From assembly GCA_965660165.1 (NCBI GenBank), contig CBFHYU010000001.1:62001-126000 (forward strand): a DNA stretch of 64,000 nucleotides, given 5' to 3'. The translations under genes and the position numbers were made by a program. Below the pieces are notes generated by a model. That model saw only the letters and a program-made list of their open reading frames with translations. It did not search any database and was not told the DNA's origin. Below are positions 26,840-34,439 of this stretch, one piece after another (position 1 is the first letter of the stretch; every line of letters starts with the position of its first letter). The DNA is from WTJO01 sp965660165 (GTDB lineage: Bacteria; Pseudomonadota; Alphaproteobacteria; Puniceispirillales; Puniceispirillaceae).

Positions 26840-28348
26840 TCAGTCCAGCGCGTTCATAAAATTTTGTGCCGCCTTACTGAAATGCGACAGCCCCTCGCCT
26901 GCGTCAAGCGCGCGTGCCATCTTTTTTCCAAGCTCAACGCCAAACTGATCAAAGCTGTTAATCCCCCAGATAAAGCCTGAAACAATAGTGATATGCTCGT
27001 ACAAAGCAAGCAGACGACCAAGCGCATAGGGGGTTGTCCTATCCCATGACACCAGAATAGAGGGCCTGTTACCAGCAAAATCTTGATGTGGATTTTCAGG
27101 ATCTGGCTGTCCAAGTGCAAGTGCTTCTGCCTGAGCAATGGCGTTAATCACAAGCTGGCGATGGCTAGCCTGCCACAATGCGCCCTCGCCCCGCAAATAG
27201 GGGGTGCGAGATACCAGTATATCTATTGGGTGGATTTCTGTTCCCTGATGAAGCCATTGAAAAAAACTATGCTGGGCATTGGTGCCAGGTTCGCCCCAAA
27301 TAAGCGGCGCGGCAGGCGCCTTTAGCGGCATTCCGTTAATATCAACTGATTTTCCATTTGATTCCATCTCAAGCTGTTGCGCCCATGCCGCAAATCTAGC
27401 AAGCCGTTGCTCATAGGCCATCAGCCCATAGCTAACACGTCCTAAAAATTGGCGATGCCATACCCGCATCAGCCCCATTGTAATTGGCAGATTACAGGCC
27501 ATTGGCGCTGTCTGAAAATGGCAATCCATATCATATGCGCCTGCCAGCACGTCGGCAAACCGCTCTACTCCGCACCCTATCATCACGGCCAGCCCTACTG
27601 CCGACCACACAGAATAGCGCCCACCGACCCCGTCAGCAAAGCTAAAAATGCGTGTCTTATCAACCCCCCACGCTTCGGCTTTATTTGCGGCGGCTGTTAC
27701 AGCAACCATGGCCTGATTTGCGCTGATATTATGGGCGGCTAGCCATGACCGTGCCAGCTCGGCATTTGCCAATGTTTCTTGGGTTGTAAATGTTTTTGAG
27801 GTAACAATAAATATGGTCTGTTCTGGCGTGCAACTGGCAAGCGTATCAAACATATGGGCAGGGTCAACATTGCCTACAAAATGCAGCTTAGGTCCATCAC
27901 AGCCAGGCCCTAATGCTTGTGCCAGCATCGCAGGCCCCAGATCAGACCCACCAATCCCAATATTCACCACATCTGTTATGTGAGAGGATGCGCGCACAGA
28001 TTCTGTAAATGACGCAAGCGCCTGCCATTCATCTGTCTGCTGTCTGTCAGGGTGGCGCAAGCCCATATGCACTACTGGCCTATTTTCGGTCAGGTTAATA
28101 TTCTTGCCTTGAAATAGCTGTTCGATTTTCTGAGGTAGCGCACGAAGCCTAGCCAATTCATACAGCAATTCAAGCGTTTCATCAGAGACAGGCTGGCGCG
28201 TTAAATCAGCAGACAAATCATCATGTCGCAATATTAACGCATCACGCTTTGGGTCATCCATCAAGGATCTTAGCGATATATCAGCCATCTGCTTTGCGTT
28301 AGCATCAAGCCTTTCTATCAGCCTATCTAATTCTGTCTGACTAGCCAT
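26840..28348 (-). CDS. pgi: Glucose-6-phosphate isomerase
   Basis: Interconverts glucose-6-phosphate and fructose-6-phosphate. Family signatures: VNIGIGGSDLGP (about 127-138), FIVTSKTFTTQET (about 179-191), GGRYSVWSAVGL (about 246-257) with the sugar-phosphate site, the catalytic Glu in GEPGTNAQHSF and Lys/Gln near the C-terminal INSFDQFGVELGK. Length 502 is slightly short of E. coli Pgi (549) but complete. It is the last gene of the leftward zwf-edd-eda-pgi unit and starts three bases after eda. This arrangement allows fructose-6-phosphate to be fed back into the Entner-Doudoroff route. Confidence 0.95.
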   Translation of the reverse strand: MASQTELDRLIERLDANAKQMADISLRSLMDDPKRDALILRHDDLSADLTRQPVSDETLELLYELARLRALPQKIEQLFQGKNINLTENRPVVHMGLRHPDRQQTDEWQALASFTESVRASSHITDVVNIGIGGSDLGPAMLAQALGPGCDGPKLHFVGNVDPAHMFDTLASCTPEQTIFIVTSKTFTTQETLANAELARSWLAAHNISANQAMVAVTAAANKAEAWGVDKTRIFSFADGVGGRYSVWSAVGLAVMIGCGVERFADVLAGAYDMDCHFQTAPMACNLPITMGLMRVWHRQFLGRVSYGLMAYEQRLARFAAWAQQLEMESNGKSVDINGMPLKAPAAPLIWGEPGTNAQHSFFQWLHQGTEIHPIDILVSRTPYLRGEGALWQASHRQLVINAIAQAEALALGQPDPENPHQDFAGNRPSILVSWDRTTPYALGRLLALYEHITIVSGFIWGINSFDQFGVELGKKMARALDAGEGLSHFSKAAQNFMNALD

Positions 28349-28351
28349 AAG

Positions 28352-28978
28352 TTAGCTCTTGGATTGAAGCGTGCTAGCGGCGTGTGCGCGTCTGGTAATC
28401 TCAGCGAAATTTTGTGATGAGATTACATCTTGGGGCGCCAGCCATGAGCCGCCAACACATATCACATGCGGCAAGGATAGCCAGCTCGCTGCATTTTCTA
28501 GATTTATCCCACCTGTTGGGCAGAATTGGATATGCGGCATTGGGCTATGCACTGACTTCAGAAACTCTATGCCGCCAGCAGCAGAGGCAGGAAAGAATTT
28601 CATCTGATGATAGCCTTTTTCAACGAGCCGCATCATTTCAGACAGGCTTTGCGCCCCATATAGCATTGGCAATCCAATCTCAGAACAGCCCTCTATAAGG
28701 CTGTCAGTTGCGCCAGGACTTACCCCAAATTTACCGCCAGCATCTGCAACCTGCCGCGCTTGTGACGGCGTTGTGATGGTGCCTGCACCAACATGGATTT
28801 CAGGGCAATGTGTGGCAATATTTTCTATTGCCTGCAGGGCTGAAGCGGTACGCAAGGTTACTTCGGCTGTCCGAATACCCCCTGCCAGCAACGCTTCAGC
28901 CAAAGGCACAGCATCTTTCGCATCATCAATAATAATCACAGGCATCACAGGGCCTGCTTCCATAATCTTGGTGATCAT
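28352..28978 (-). CDS. eda: 2-keto-3-deoxy-6-phosphogluconate aldolase
   Basis: Class I aldolase of 208 residues cleaving KDPG to pyruvate and glyceraldehyde-3-phosphate. The Schiff-base lysine is in HQMKFFPAS (about 129-137), with the catalytic glutamate in EVTLRTASA (about 39-47) and FCPTGGI in the phosphate site. It overlaps edd by four bases (ATGA), so translation of the two is coupled. Normal length. Confidence 0.95.
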   Translation of the reverse strand: MITKIMEAGPVMPVIIIDDAKDAVPLAEALLAGGIRTAEVTLRTASALQAIENIATHCPEIHVGAGTITTPSQARQVADAGGKFGVSPGATDSLIEGCSEIGLPMLYGAQSLSEMMRLVEKGYHQMKFFPASAAGGIEFLKSVHSPMPHIQFCPTGGINLENAASWLSLPHVICVGGSWLAPQDVISSQNFAEITRRAHAASTLQSKS

Positions 28979-30816
28979 CTAGAACTCTCCTCTGCACTGA
29001 AATGCATGGCAGGGTTTAAGCCAGCGCCCTGTTCTGCTGTATTGGCATGTTTGCGCATGCCAAAAAATAATTCTCTGCCAAATCCAGCCTGCTGTGTGAT
29101 AATTGGTGCATTTTGCCTATCTGCAAGGGGCGCCTCGACATCTAGCCTGCCTTCTGTCGCATCAAGACATATCACATCGCCATCGCGAATTTTGCCGATT
29201 GCCCCCCCATCTGAAGCTTCTGGCCATACATGAATTGCGGCTGGCACTGAGCCTGACGCGCCAGACATACGGCCATCTGTTACCAGCGCAACCTGATAGC
29301 CTTTATCCTGCAAAATTGACAATAAAGGTGTTAGGGAATGAAGCTCTGGCATGCCTGCAGCCTGTGGCCCCTGCCCTCTTAGAACCACCACCACATCTGT
29401 GTTCAATTTTCCCTCATGAAAGGCCGCTTTAACAGCAGCTTCTGTATCAAAAACTGCCGCAGGGGCTGTAATTTTATGGCGTTCTGGTGCAACTGCTGAA
29501 ATTTTAATAACGCCTCTGCCGATATTACCATCTAGCATTTTAAGCCCGCCATTTACCGCAAAAGGTGCTGTAACCGAGCTGATAATTGCACTGTCAGAAG
29601 AGTGGCTAGGCCCTGCTCTCCAAACCAGATTATTATCCTCTAACACAGGCTCGACAAGCGAATCTGCAAGGCTGTCGGCAAAGACGCACTGCGCGGTTCC
29701 ATCTAGCAACCCTGCCTCAAGAAGCTGGCGCATAATCAGCGAAATGCCGCCCGCCGCATGAAAATGATTTACATCTGCCGACCCGTTTGGATAGACGCGT
29801 GCCAGAAGCGGGATAATGTCAGACAAATCTGCAAAATCTTCCCATGTTAAGATAATCCCTGCGGCAGCGGCCATTGCGGGCAGATGCAAGGTATGATTTG
29901 TTGACCCGCCAGTTGCCAAAAGCCCAATAATCGCATTCACAAATGATCGTTCATCAACCAGCTGATATAGCGGTTTCGGGGCAGGTGCCTGACGGCAAAT
30001 TGACACCATATGCTGCATGGTGGCAGATATTAGCGCATGGCGCAGATCGCTATGGGGGTGGATAAAGGCAGATGACGGCATATGCAAGCCCATCATCTCC
30101 ATTAACATCTGATTTGAATTAGCAGTGCCATAAAAGGTGCAAGTGCCTGCACTATGATAGGCCGCTTTTTCAGCGGCTAGCAATTCATCACGGCCAACCT
30201 CACCCCGCGCAAAGGCCTTTCTGACAGAGGCTTTTTCTTGATTTGGTAAGCCAGATTCCATAGGCCCTGCTGGCAGGAAAATGCATGGCAGATGACCATG
30301 ACTTAATGCCCCCATCACCAGACCTGGAATAATTTTGTCACATACGCCAAGACAGATCACGCCATCATATACATTATGAGACAAACCAATCGCTGTAGAC
30401 ATCGCAATAACATCACGGCTGAATAATGATAGCTCCATACCTGGCCTGCCTTGTGTCACGCCATCACACATAGCAGGCACGCATCCTGCGACTTGTGCTG
30501 TTGCCCCATAGCTTTTCGCGGCCGCCCTCAGCAAGGATGGGTATTGCTCAAATGGCTGATGCGCTGACAGCATGTCATTATAGGCTGAAATAATTCCAAT
30601 ATTTGGCTTTGGCGTGCTAGCCATGCCCAGAATATCATCCTGAAATTCACCTGCGGCGGCAGCAACATGCGCCATGTTTGAACAGGATATTTTGCTTCTG
30701 TCTGAATCAGCATCATCTGCCATCAATGCCATCTGCGTCAGATAGCCTGCCCGTGTCTCAGCTGATCTTAGCCTTACCCTATCTATAATGTTGGCAATAA
30801 GCGGATGTAAGGTCAT
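28975..30816 (-). CDS. edd: 6-phosphogluconate dehydratase
   Basis: Iron-sulfur dehydratase of the IlvD/Edd family converting 6-phosphogluconate to KDPG. At 613 residues it has normal length. Cluster cysteines lie in QVAGCVPAMCDGVTQGRPG (about 108-126) and CLGVCDKIIPG (about 155-165). The family STNH motif (GGSTNHTLHLPA, about 309-320) and the C-terminal GRMSGASGSVPAA are present. It is the second gene of the Entner-Doudoroff operon, 35 bases after zwf and coupled to eda. Confidence 0.95.
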   Translation of the reverse strand: MTLHPLIANIIDRVRLRSAETRAGYLTQMALMADDADSDRSKISCSNMAHVAAAAGEFQDDILGMASTPKPNIGIISAYNDMLSAHQPFEQYPSLLRAAAKSYGATAQVAGCVPAMCDGVTQGRPGMELSLFSRDVIAMSTAIGLSHNVYDGVICLGVCDKIIPGLVMGALSHGHLPCIFLPAGPMESGLPNQEKASVRKAFARGEVGRDELLAAEKAAYHSAGTCTFYGTANSNQMLMEMMGLHMPSSAFIHPHSDLRHALISATMQHMVSICRQAPAPKPLYQLVDERSFVNAIIGLLATGGSTNHTLHLPAMAAAAGIILTWEDFADLSDIIPLLARVYPNGSADVNHFHAAGGISLIMRQLLEAGLLDGTAQCVFADSLADSLVEPVLEDNNLVWRAGPSHSSDSAIISSVTAPFAVNGGLKMLDGNIGRGVIKISAVAPERHKITAPAAVFDTEAAVKAAFHEGKLNTDVVVVLRGQGPQAAGMPELHSLTPLLSILQDKGYQVALVTDGRMSGASGSVPAAIHVWPEASDGGAIGKIRDGDVICLDATEGRLDVEAPLADRQNAPIITQQAGFGRELFFGMRKHANTAEQGAGLNPAMHFSAEESSR

Positions 30817-30851
30817 AACTCTCTCTTTTAGCCTGTTATGATAGTGATTAT

Positions 30852-32315
30852 CTAGTTGGCATCTTCTGACGGGTCAATCCAGATAGGCTGGTCATCTGCG
30901 CCAAAATGATCTTTCGGGCCTAATGTGCCCTGACGATATAATGCAGGCGCCATTTGCGAGGCTTGCGCTATCACAGGATCAATAAATGACCATGCCGCTA
31001 GCACTTCATCATGCCGCATAAATAATGTTTGATTGCCTCTGGCTGTATCCATTAACAGACGCTCATATGCATCTGGTAGTCTGGCTGAAAATGTATCGTT
31101 AAATGACAGATTTAGCTCAGACGGAAATAGGCGCATGCCGCCAGGTCCTGGCGCTTTTGAAATAAGCTGAAGTTTCAGACCTTCTTGCGGCTGAAGCCTG
31201 ATAATCAGACGGTTAGGCAAATCACCTTCGGTAGCATTATCGCCAGATTTTTTGAAAATATCATGCGGCTTTGGCTTGAAGGTAATAACGATTTCACTTG
31301 CTCTTAAGCTTAGTTTCTTGCCTGTCCTAATATAGAAGGGTACGCCTGCCCAGCGCCAATTTTCGATCCCCATACGCAACGCAACATAGGTTTCGGTATT
31401 TGATGGGCCATCAAGTTCGCGCTCATAATCCTGATATTGCCCTGTCACAATATCTTGCTTGGTGAGCGGGCGAAGCGCCTGAAGCACACGCAATTTTTCG
31501 TCTCTGACTTGGTCTGCGGTAAAATTAGAGGGCGGTTCCATCGCCACCAGACAGACAAGTTGTAAAATATGATTTTGTACCATATCACGTAATGCGCCAG
31601 CCTTGTCATAATAGGCAACGCGTTCACCCACCCCTACGGTTTCGGCTACGGTGATCTGGACATGGTCAATAGATTTGTTATTCCACTGGCTTTCAAAAAT
31701 CACATTGGCAAATCGCAATGCCATAAGATTCTGCACCGTTTCTTTGCCAAGATAATGATCAATTCGGTAAATCTGTTCTTCTGCAAATACTGCTTTTAGC
31801 TGGCTGTTAATCTGCTGAGCTGATGCGTAATCATGGCCTAGCGGTTTTTCAACAACTAGCCTGCTTTGCGGCCATACCAAATCAAGCTCAGACAATAGCT
31901 GGCAGGCAGACCCAAATAATGCAGGGGCTACGGCCAGATAAAAAATCGTTGGTCTGGCATCATCTTTGCGCTCAGATATAACCGCCGCCAGCTCTGTGCC
32001 GCCCTCACCTGTCGCAATATCAATCGGCATAATGGTAATCAGCTCTGCAAAGCGTGACCATAATGCCTCATCTAGATTGTAGGTGCTGAACGCTTCTTCA
32101 CAAAATGGCCTCAATTTAGCGAGAAACGCATCTAATGGCATGCTGTTTCTGGCAAGCGCTATCAGCCTTACCTCAGCGTTAAGCTGGCCATCACAAAATC
32201 GCCAAAATAGCGCTGGAAATATTTTACGAAGCGCTAAATCACCTGTACCCCCGAAAATAATATAGTCACTATCTGGCACAAGAGCGGTTTGCGGAATAGT
32301 CTTTTCCATAAGCAT
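30852..32315 (-). CDS. zwf: Glucose-6-phosphate 1-dehydrogenase
   Basis: Oxidises glucose-6-phosphate to 6-phosphogluconolactone, the entry to the Entner-Doudoroff and pentose phosphate routes. FGGTGDLALRK (about 21-31) is the nucleotide motif and RIDHYLGKETVQNL (about 182-195) the active-site peptide with the catalytic histidine. Length 487 is normal. A start two codons downstream is equally possible; neither has a clear Shine-Dalgarno site. No 6-phosphogluconolactonase (pgl) follows, unlike in many relatives where pgl lies between zwf and edd. Confidence 0.95.
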   Translation of the reverse strand: MLMEKTIPQTALVPDSDYIIFGGTGDLALRKIFPALFWRFCDGQLNAEVRLIALARNSMPLDAFLAKLRPFCEEAFSTYNLDEALWSRFAELITIMPIDIATGEGGTELAAVISERKDDARPTIFYLAVAPALFGSACQLLSELDLVWPQSRLVVEKPLGHDYASAQQINSQLKAVFAEEQIYRIDHYLGKETVQNLMALRFANVIFESQWNNKSIDHVQITVAETVGVGERVAYYDKAGALRDMVQNHILQLVCLVAMEPPSNFTADQVRDEKLRVLQALRPLTKQDIVTGQYQDYERELDGPSNTETYVALRMGIENWRWAGVPFYIRTGKKLSLRASEIVITFKPKPHDIFKKSGDNATEGDLPNRLIIRLQPQEGLKLQLISKAPGPGGMRLFPSELNLSFNDTFSARLPDAYERLLMDTARGNQTLFMRHDEVLAAWSFIDPVIAQASQMAPALYRQGTLGPKDHFGADDQPIWIDPSEDAN

Positions 32316-32339
32316 GTCACAATCTGATTCGGCAAATAA

Positions 32340-32359
32340 ATAAATTCGATTGATTTATA
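32340..32359 (-). promoter_or_regulatory. zwf: Candidate zwf promoter -10 with overlapping inverted repeat
   Basis: On the minus strand TATAAA (32359-32354) is a good -10 about 40 bases before the zwf start; the -35 is poor. It overlaps ATAAAT-N7-ATTTAT (32340-32358), an inverted repeat placed where a repressor would block initiation. It does not match the TGTAATTAAATTACA-like HexR site known at zwf in gammaproteobacteria. Low confidence because the region is AT-rich. Confidence 0.3.
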
Positions 32360-32394
32360 CATTAGATAGATTCAAAAGTCTTGTATAAAAAGGA

Positions 32395-32724
32395 CTAAAT
32401 TTTAACTGGCTTACCATGCGCCGTGTTCAGATATGCCTGCCGCCAGCGTTCTGTCATCACATCACATTGCTGTTGATCTAGATGCTGTTTATCCTTAAGC
32501 AGCGCAACCAGCGCATCCAGATAGCAATGATAATAGTGATCATCTTCTGAGCGTGAGCTATCTGTTGGCGTGGATGCTAGCATGTCTCCAAGTTTTTCAG
32601 AAAATTCTGACCAGATAAATATTTCTGCATCATAAAGAGCGAGTGACAGCGCAACAAGCTGTGCATGCCATGGGGCTGAAAATCGCCCTGTATCTGAGGA
32701 ATACATATCTTTAAGGTCTGTCAT
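32395..32724 (-). CDS. Nitrile hydratase activator / accessory protein
   Basis: A 109-residue protein resembling the small accessory proteins of cobalt nitrile hydratases (P14K type), which share ancestry with the beta-subunit N-terminal domain and help insert cobalt. Features: RFSAPWHAQLVALSLALYDAEIFIWSEFSEKLG (about 14-46), a Tyr-rich middle leading to LDALVALLKDK, and a C-terminus with RWRQAYLNTAHGKPV, all of which fit this group. It overlaps the beta gene by four bases (ATGA), making a coupled alpha-beta-activator unit, the usual order for cobalt enzymes. Confidence 0.85.
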   Translation of the reverse strand: MTDLKDMYSSDTGRFSAPWHAQLVALSLALYDAEIFIWSEFSEKLGDMLASTPTDSSRSEDDHYYHCYLDALVALLKDKQHLDQQQCDVMTERWRQAYLNTAHGKPVKI

Positions 32725-33443
32725 GCGGGGGCTGGCTCAAGATAGCGTTCCCATAAATCAAGTCTGACCTCATCATTATCATTTCCGCCTGCAAATAAAT
32801 CAGATGCTTTGAACGATACTGTATAAAGCGGCTCTGGTGCTTCACCTTTGAAATGGGCATGTGCATCAGGCAATATATGCGCACCATGACAGGCTGTGAT
32901 AATGCCTGTTTTCAAAGCTGCATAGCTGGGCAGACGGGTATGGCCACCTGGCTGGATTGCGGTTTGCGCTGGTGTCTTGGTGACGACCTTTTGGGCAATA
33001 TCAAATTTTGGGGATGTGAGAAGCGGTCTTTGGGTTGGGCTACCTGTATGGATCATATCTCTGGCATTCTTGGCAGACAGGCTGGCAGGCAAAGGCGGGC
33101 GATGCTGGCTTGCTGTGCCTGCTATAAGCTCCTGCCGAGAGACCAGCCCATGCTGCACCAACAAATCTGTCAAGGCTGACACCCATTTTTCATAATAGGA
33201 AAAAGACGCATAATCCTCTGGCGATAGCAATTCTCTTGCATGGCGAGAGGCATCCAAATTCCATTTGCCATGTGCCGCCGCCGCAATCGTGACTGCCAAA
33301 GCGCGCCCATGCCATGCGTCTGTAAATACAGGCTCATCTGCTTGCACAGCGCTAAAATCATAATAGTGCCCTGTCTGACCACCTAGATCATGAGGCAAGC
33401 CTCTATTTAAGGGGTCTGGCCTATCTGAACTAGCCATTATCAT
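32721..33443 (-). CDS. nthB: Nitrile hydratase beta subunit
   Basis: Structural subunit of the nitrile hydratase heterodimer, 240 residues. The family N-terminus is present in a shifted form, NRGLPHDLGGQTGH (about 13-26) instead of MNGIHDxGG, after an extension of about ten residues. The C-terminal barrel part contains the HTRLPSYAALKTGII stretch, the HGAHILPDAHAHFKGEAPEPLYTVSF region (about 184-209) and a final VRLDLWERYLEP. It overlaps alpha by four bases and activator by four bases. Two possible ATG starts lie two codons apart. Confidence 0.92.
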   Translation of the reverse strand: MIMASSDRPDPLNRGLPHDLGGQTGHYYDFSAVQADEPVFTDAWHGRALAVTIAAAAHGKWNLDASRHARELLSPEDYASFSYYEKWVSALTDLLVQHGLVSRQELIAGTASQHRPPLPASLSAKNARDMIHTGSPTQRPLLTSPKFDIAQKVVTKTPAQTAIQPGGHTRLPSYAALKTGIITACHGAHILPDAHAHFKGEAPEPLYTVSFKASDLFAGGNDNDEVRLDLWERYLEPAPA

Positions 33444-34066
33444 TCATCTTCTGTGATAGGAGATACGGCTAGGGCTGTGCCGATCATCGCATTTCTAGAT
33501 ACATATTGTGCAGCCTGCTGCCAGCTTAGCCCCTCAATCCCTAGAGGCTTCATCGGCAAGACCAGATATCTTATTTCTGCGGTTGAATCCCAAACTCTGA
33601 CACAGATATTCTCATCTAGCTCAAGTCCAAATTCAGCCAGCACAGCTCTAGGCTCAGATACTGCCCTGCTTCGATAGGCATCAGATTTATACCAAGAAGG
33701 GGGTATCCCCAACAGCGGCCATGGATAACAGCTACATAATGTACAGACCACCAAATTATGAATCTCAGGCGTATTTTCAACAATCACAACATGCTCACCT
33801 TGCCTGCCTGAATAGCCCATTTCGACAAGCAGATTATCTGTATCTTCTATTAGCCTTGTTTTGAAGGTTTCATCTGTCCATGCTCGCGCCACTAGTTCGG
33901 CGCCGCGATGTGGCCCTATCTTATGGGTATAGCTTTCTATGATTTCTTCGATTGCTTCGGCCTGAATCAGCCCTTTATCTAGCAGAATTTGCTCAATCGC
34001 TTTCAGCTTCAATTCTGGGTCTGAAGGGAGCAAGTGATGGGCATGGTCATGATGTTCATGTGGCAT
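33440..34066 (-). CDS. nthA: Nitrile hydratase alpha subunit, cobalt type
   Basis: Catalytic subunit hydrating nitriles to amides. The metal claw is VCTLCSC, with cysteines at 108, 111 and 113 from this start; Thr rather than Ser after the first cysteine marks the cobalt form. The surrounding ENTPEIHNLVVCTLCSCYPW block and WYKSDAYRSR (125-134) are classical. The His-rich start MPHEHHDHAHH is typical of this group and may help bind metal. I therefore place the start at 34066 (208 residues), rejecting a longer frame that would translate the 17-base tandem repeat upstream. No strong ribosome site is seen. The divergent amidase completes nitrile to acid conversion. Confidence 0.93.
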   Translation of the reverse strand: MPHEHHDHAHHLLPSDPELKLKAIEQILLDKGLIQAEAIEEIIESYTHKIGPHRGAELVARAWTDETFKTRLIEDTDNLLVEMGYSGRQGEHVVIVENTPEIHNLVVCTLCSCYPWPLLGIPPSWYKSDAYRSRAVSEPRAVLAEFGLELDENICVRVWDSTAEIRYLVLPMKPLGIEGLSWQQAAQYVSRNAMIGTALAVSPITEDE

Positions 34067-34102
34067 GCTTATTTGTGCCATAGATAACAGGCATACAGCA
34101 AG

Positions 34103-34136
34103 CCCGTTCACACTTAAACCCCGTTCACACTTAAAC
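34103..34136. repeat. Perfect 17-base tandem duplication upstream of nitrile hydratase
   Basis: CCCGTTCACACTTAAAC occurs twice head to tail (34103-34119 and 34120-34136) with no mismatch and no further partial copy. It lies 37 to 70 bases upstream of the proposed nthA start, inside the divergent promoter region. Direct repeats at this position commonly bind an activator; a recent slippage duplication is the alternative. Confidence 0.6.
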
Positions 34137-34167
34137 ATAGCCAATAGCCAGCAAATGCGCTTGTCTG

Positions 34168-34190
34168 AAGCCTGTCCTGAGGTTAGGCTT
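34168..34190. promoter_or_regulatory. Inverted repeat in nitrile hydratase/amidase divergent region
   Basis: AAGCCT (34168-34173) and AGGCTT (34185-34190) form a six-base inverted repeat with an 11-base spacer, 28 bases before the small gene that leads the amidase unit. It may be an operator for the rightward unit. Short repeats like this can be chance. Confidence 0.25.
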
Positions 34191-34217
34191 ACTTCATAGG
34201 CATATAGGAATTGGCAG

Positions 34218-34433
34218 ATGAAAAAAGATACTGAAACAATCTCTAACTATCACGAAAAGCTTGTACAGGCAGGGGTAAGTGACGCGCTTATCGAGCAAAC
34301 AAAGCAGACCAATCTTGAGCTTACAGAACTGCTACTATCAACCCCTAAACCAGAACAGAAAATCAGCATGAACAGCCTATATCGCTATTATGCAGCTGCG
34401 GTAACTTCTGATGCTGAACATGCAGAGGAATAG
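34218..34433 (+). CDS. Small 71-residue protein upstream of amidase, AtzG/GatC-like partner suspected
   Basis: A short, acidic, mostly helical protein without membrane segment. The pattern is a first helix (YHEKLVQAGVSDALIEQTKQTNLELTELLL, about 11-40), a TPKPE turn, then a SMNSLYRYYAAAV segment. AGGA lies eight bases before the start. It ends six bases before the amidase gene, so translation is probably coupled. In several systems a small helical subunit wraps its amidase partner: GatC with GatA and AtzG (DUF4089) with AtzE. Size, helix-turn-helix-plus-tail shape and position fit that idea, but I see no decisive sequence motif. Reading this as a real gene rests on the spacing and ribosome site. 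Confidence 0.6.
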   Translation: MKKDTETISNYHEKLVQAGVSDALIEQTKQTNLELTELLLSTPKPEQKISMNSLYRYYAAAVTSDAEHAEE

Positions 34434-34439
34434 CAAGAG

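Noticed and set aside
32316..32394. HexR-type operator before zwf
   Set aside because: The visible inverted repeat does not match the TGTAATTAAATTACA-like consensus.
34067..34144. N-terminal extension of nitrile hydratase alpha by 26 codons
   Set aside because: It would translate a 17-base tandem repeat and has no homologous counterpart; the His-rich MPHEHHDH start is typical of the family.
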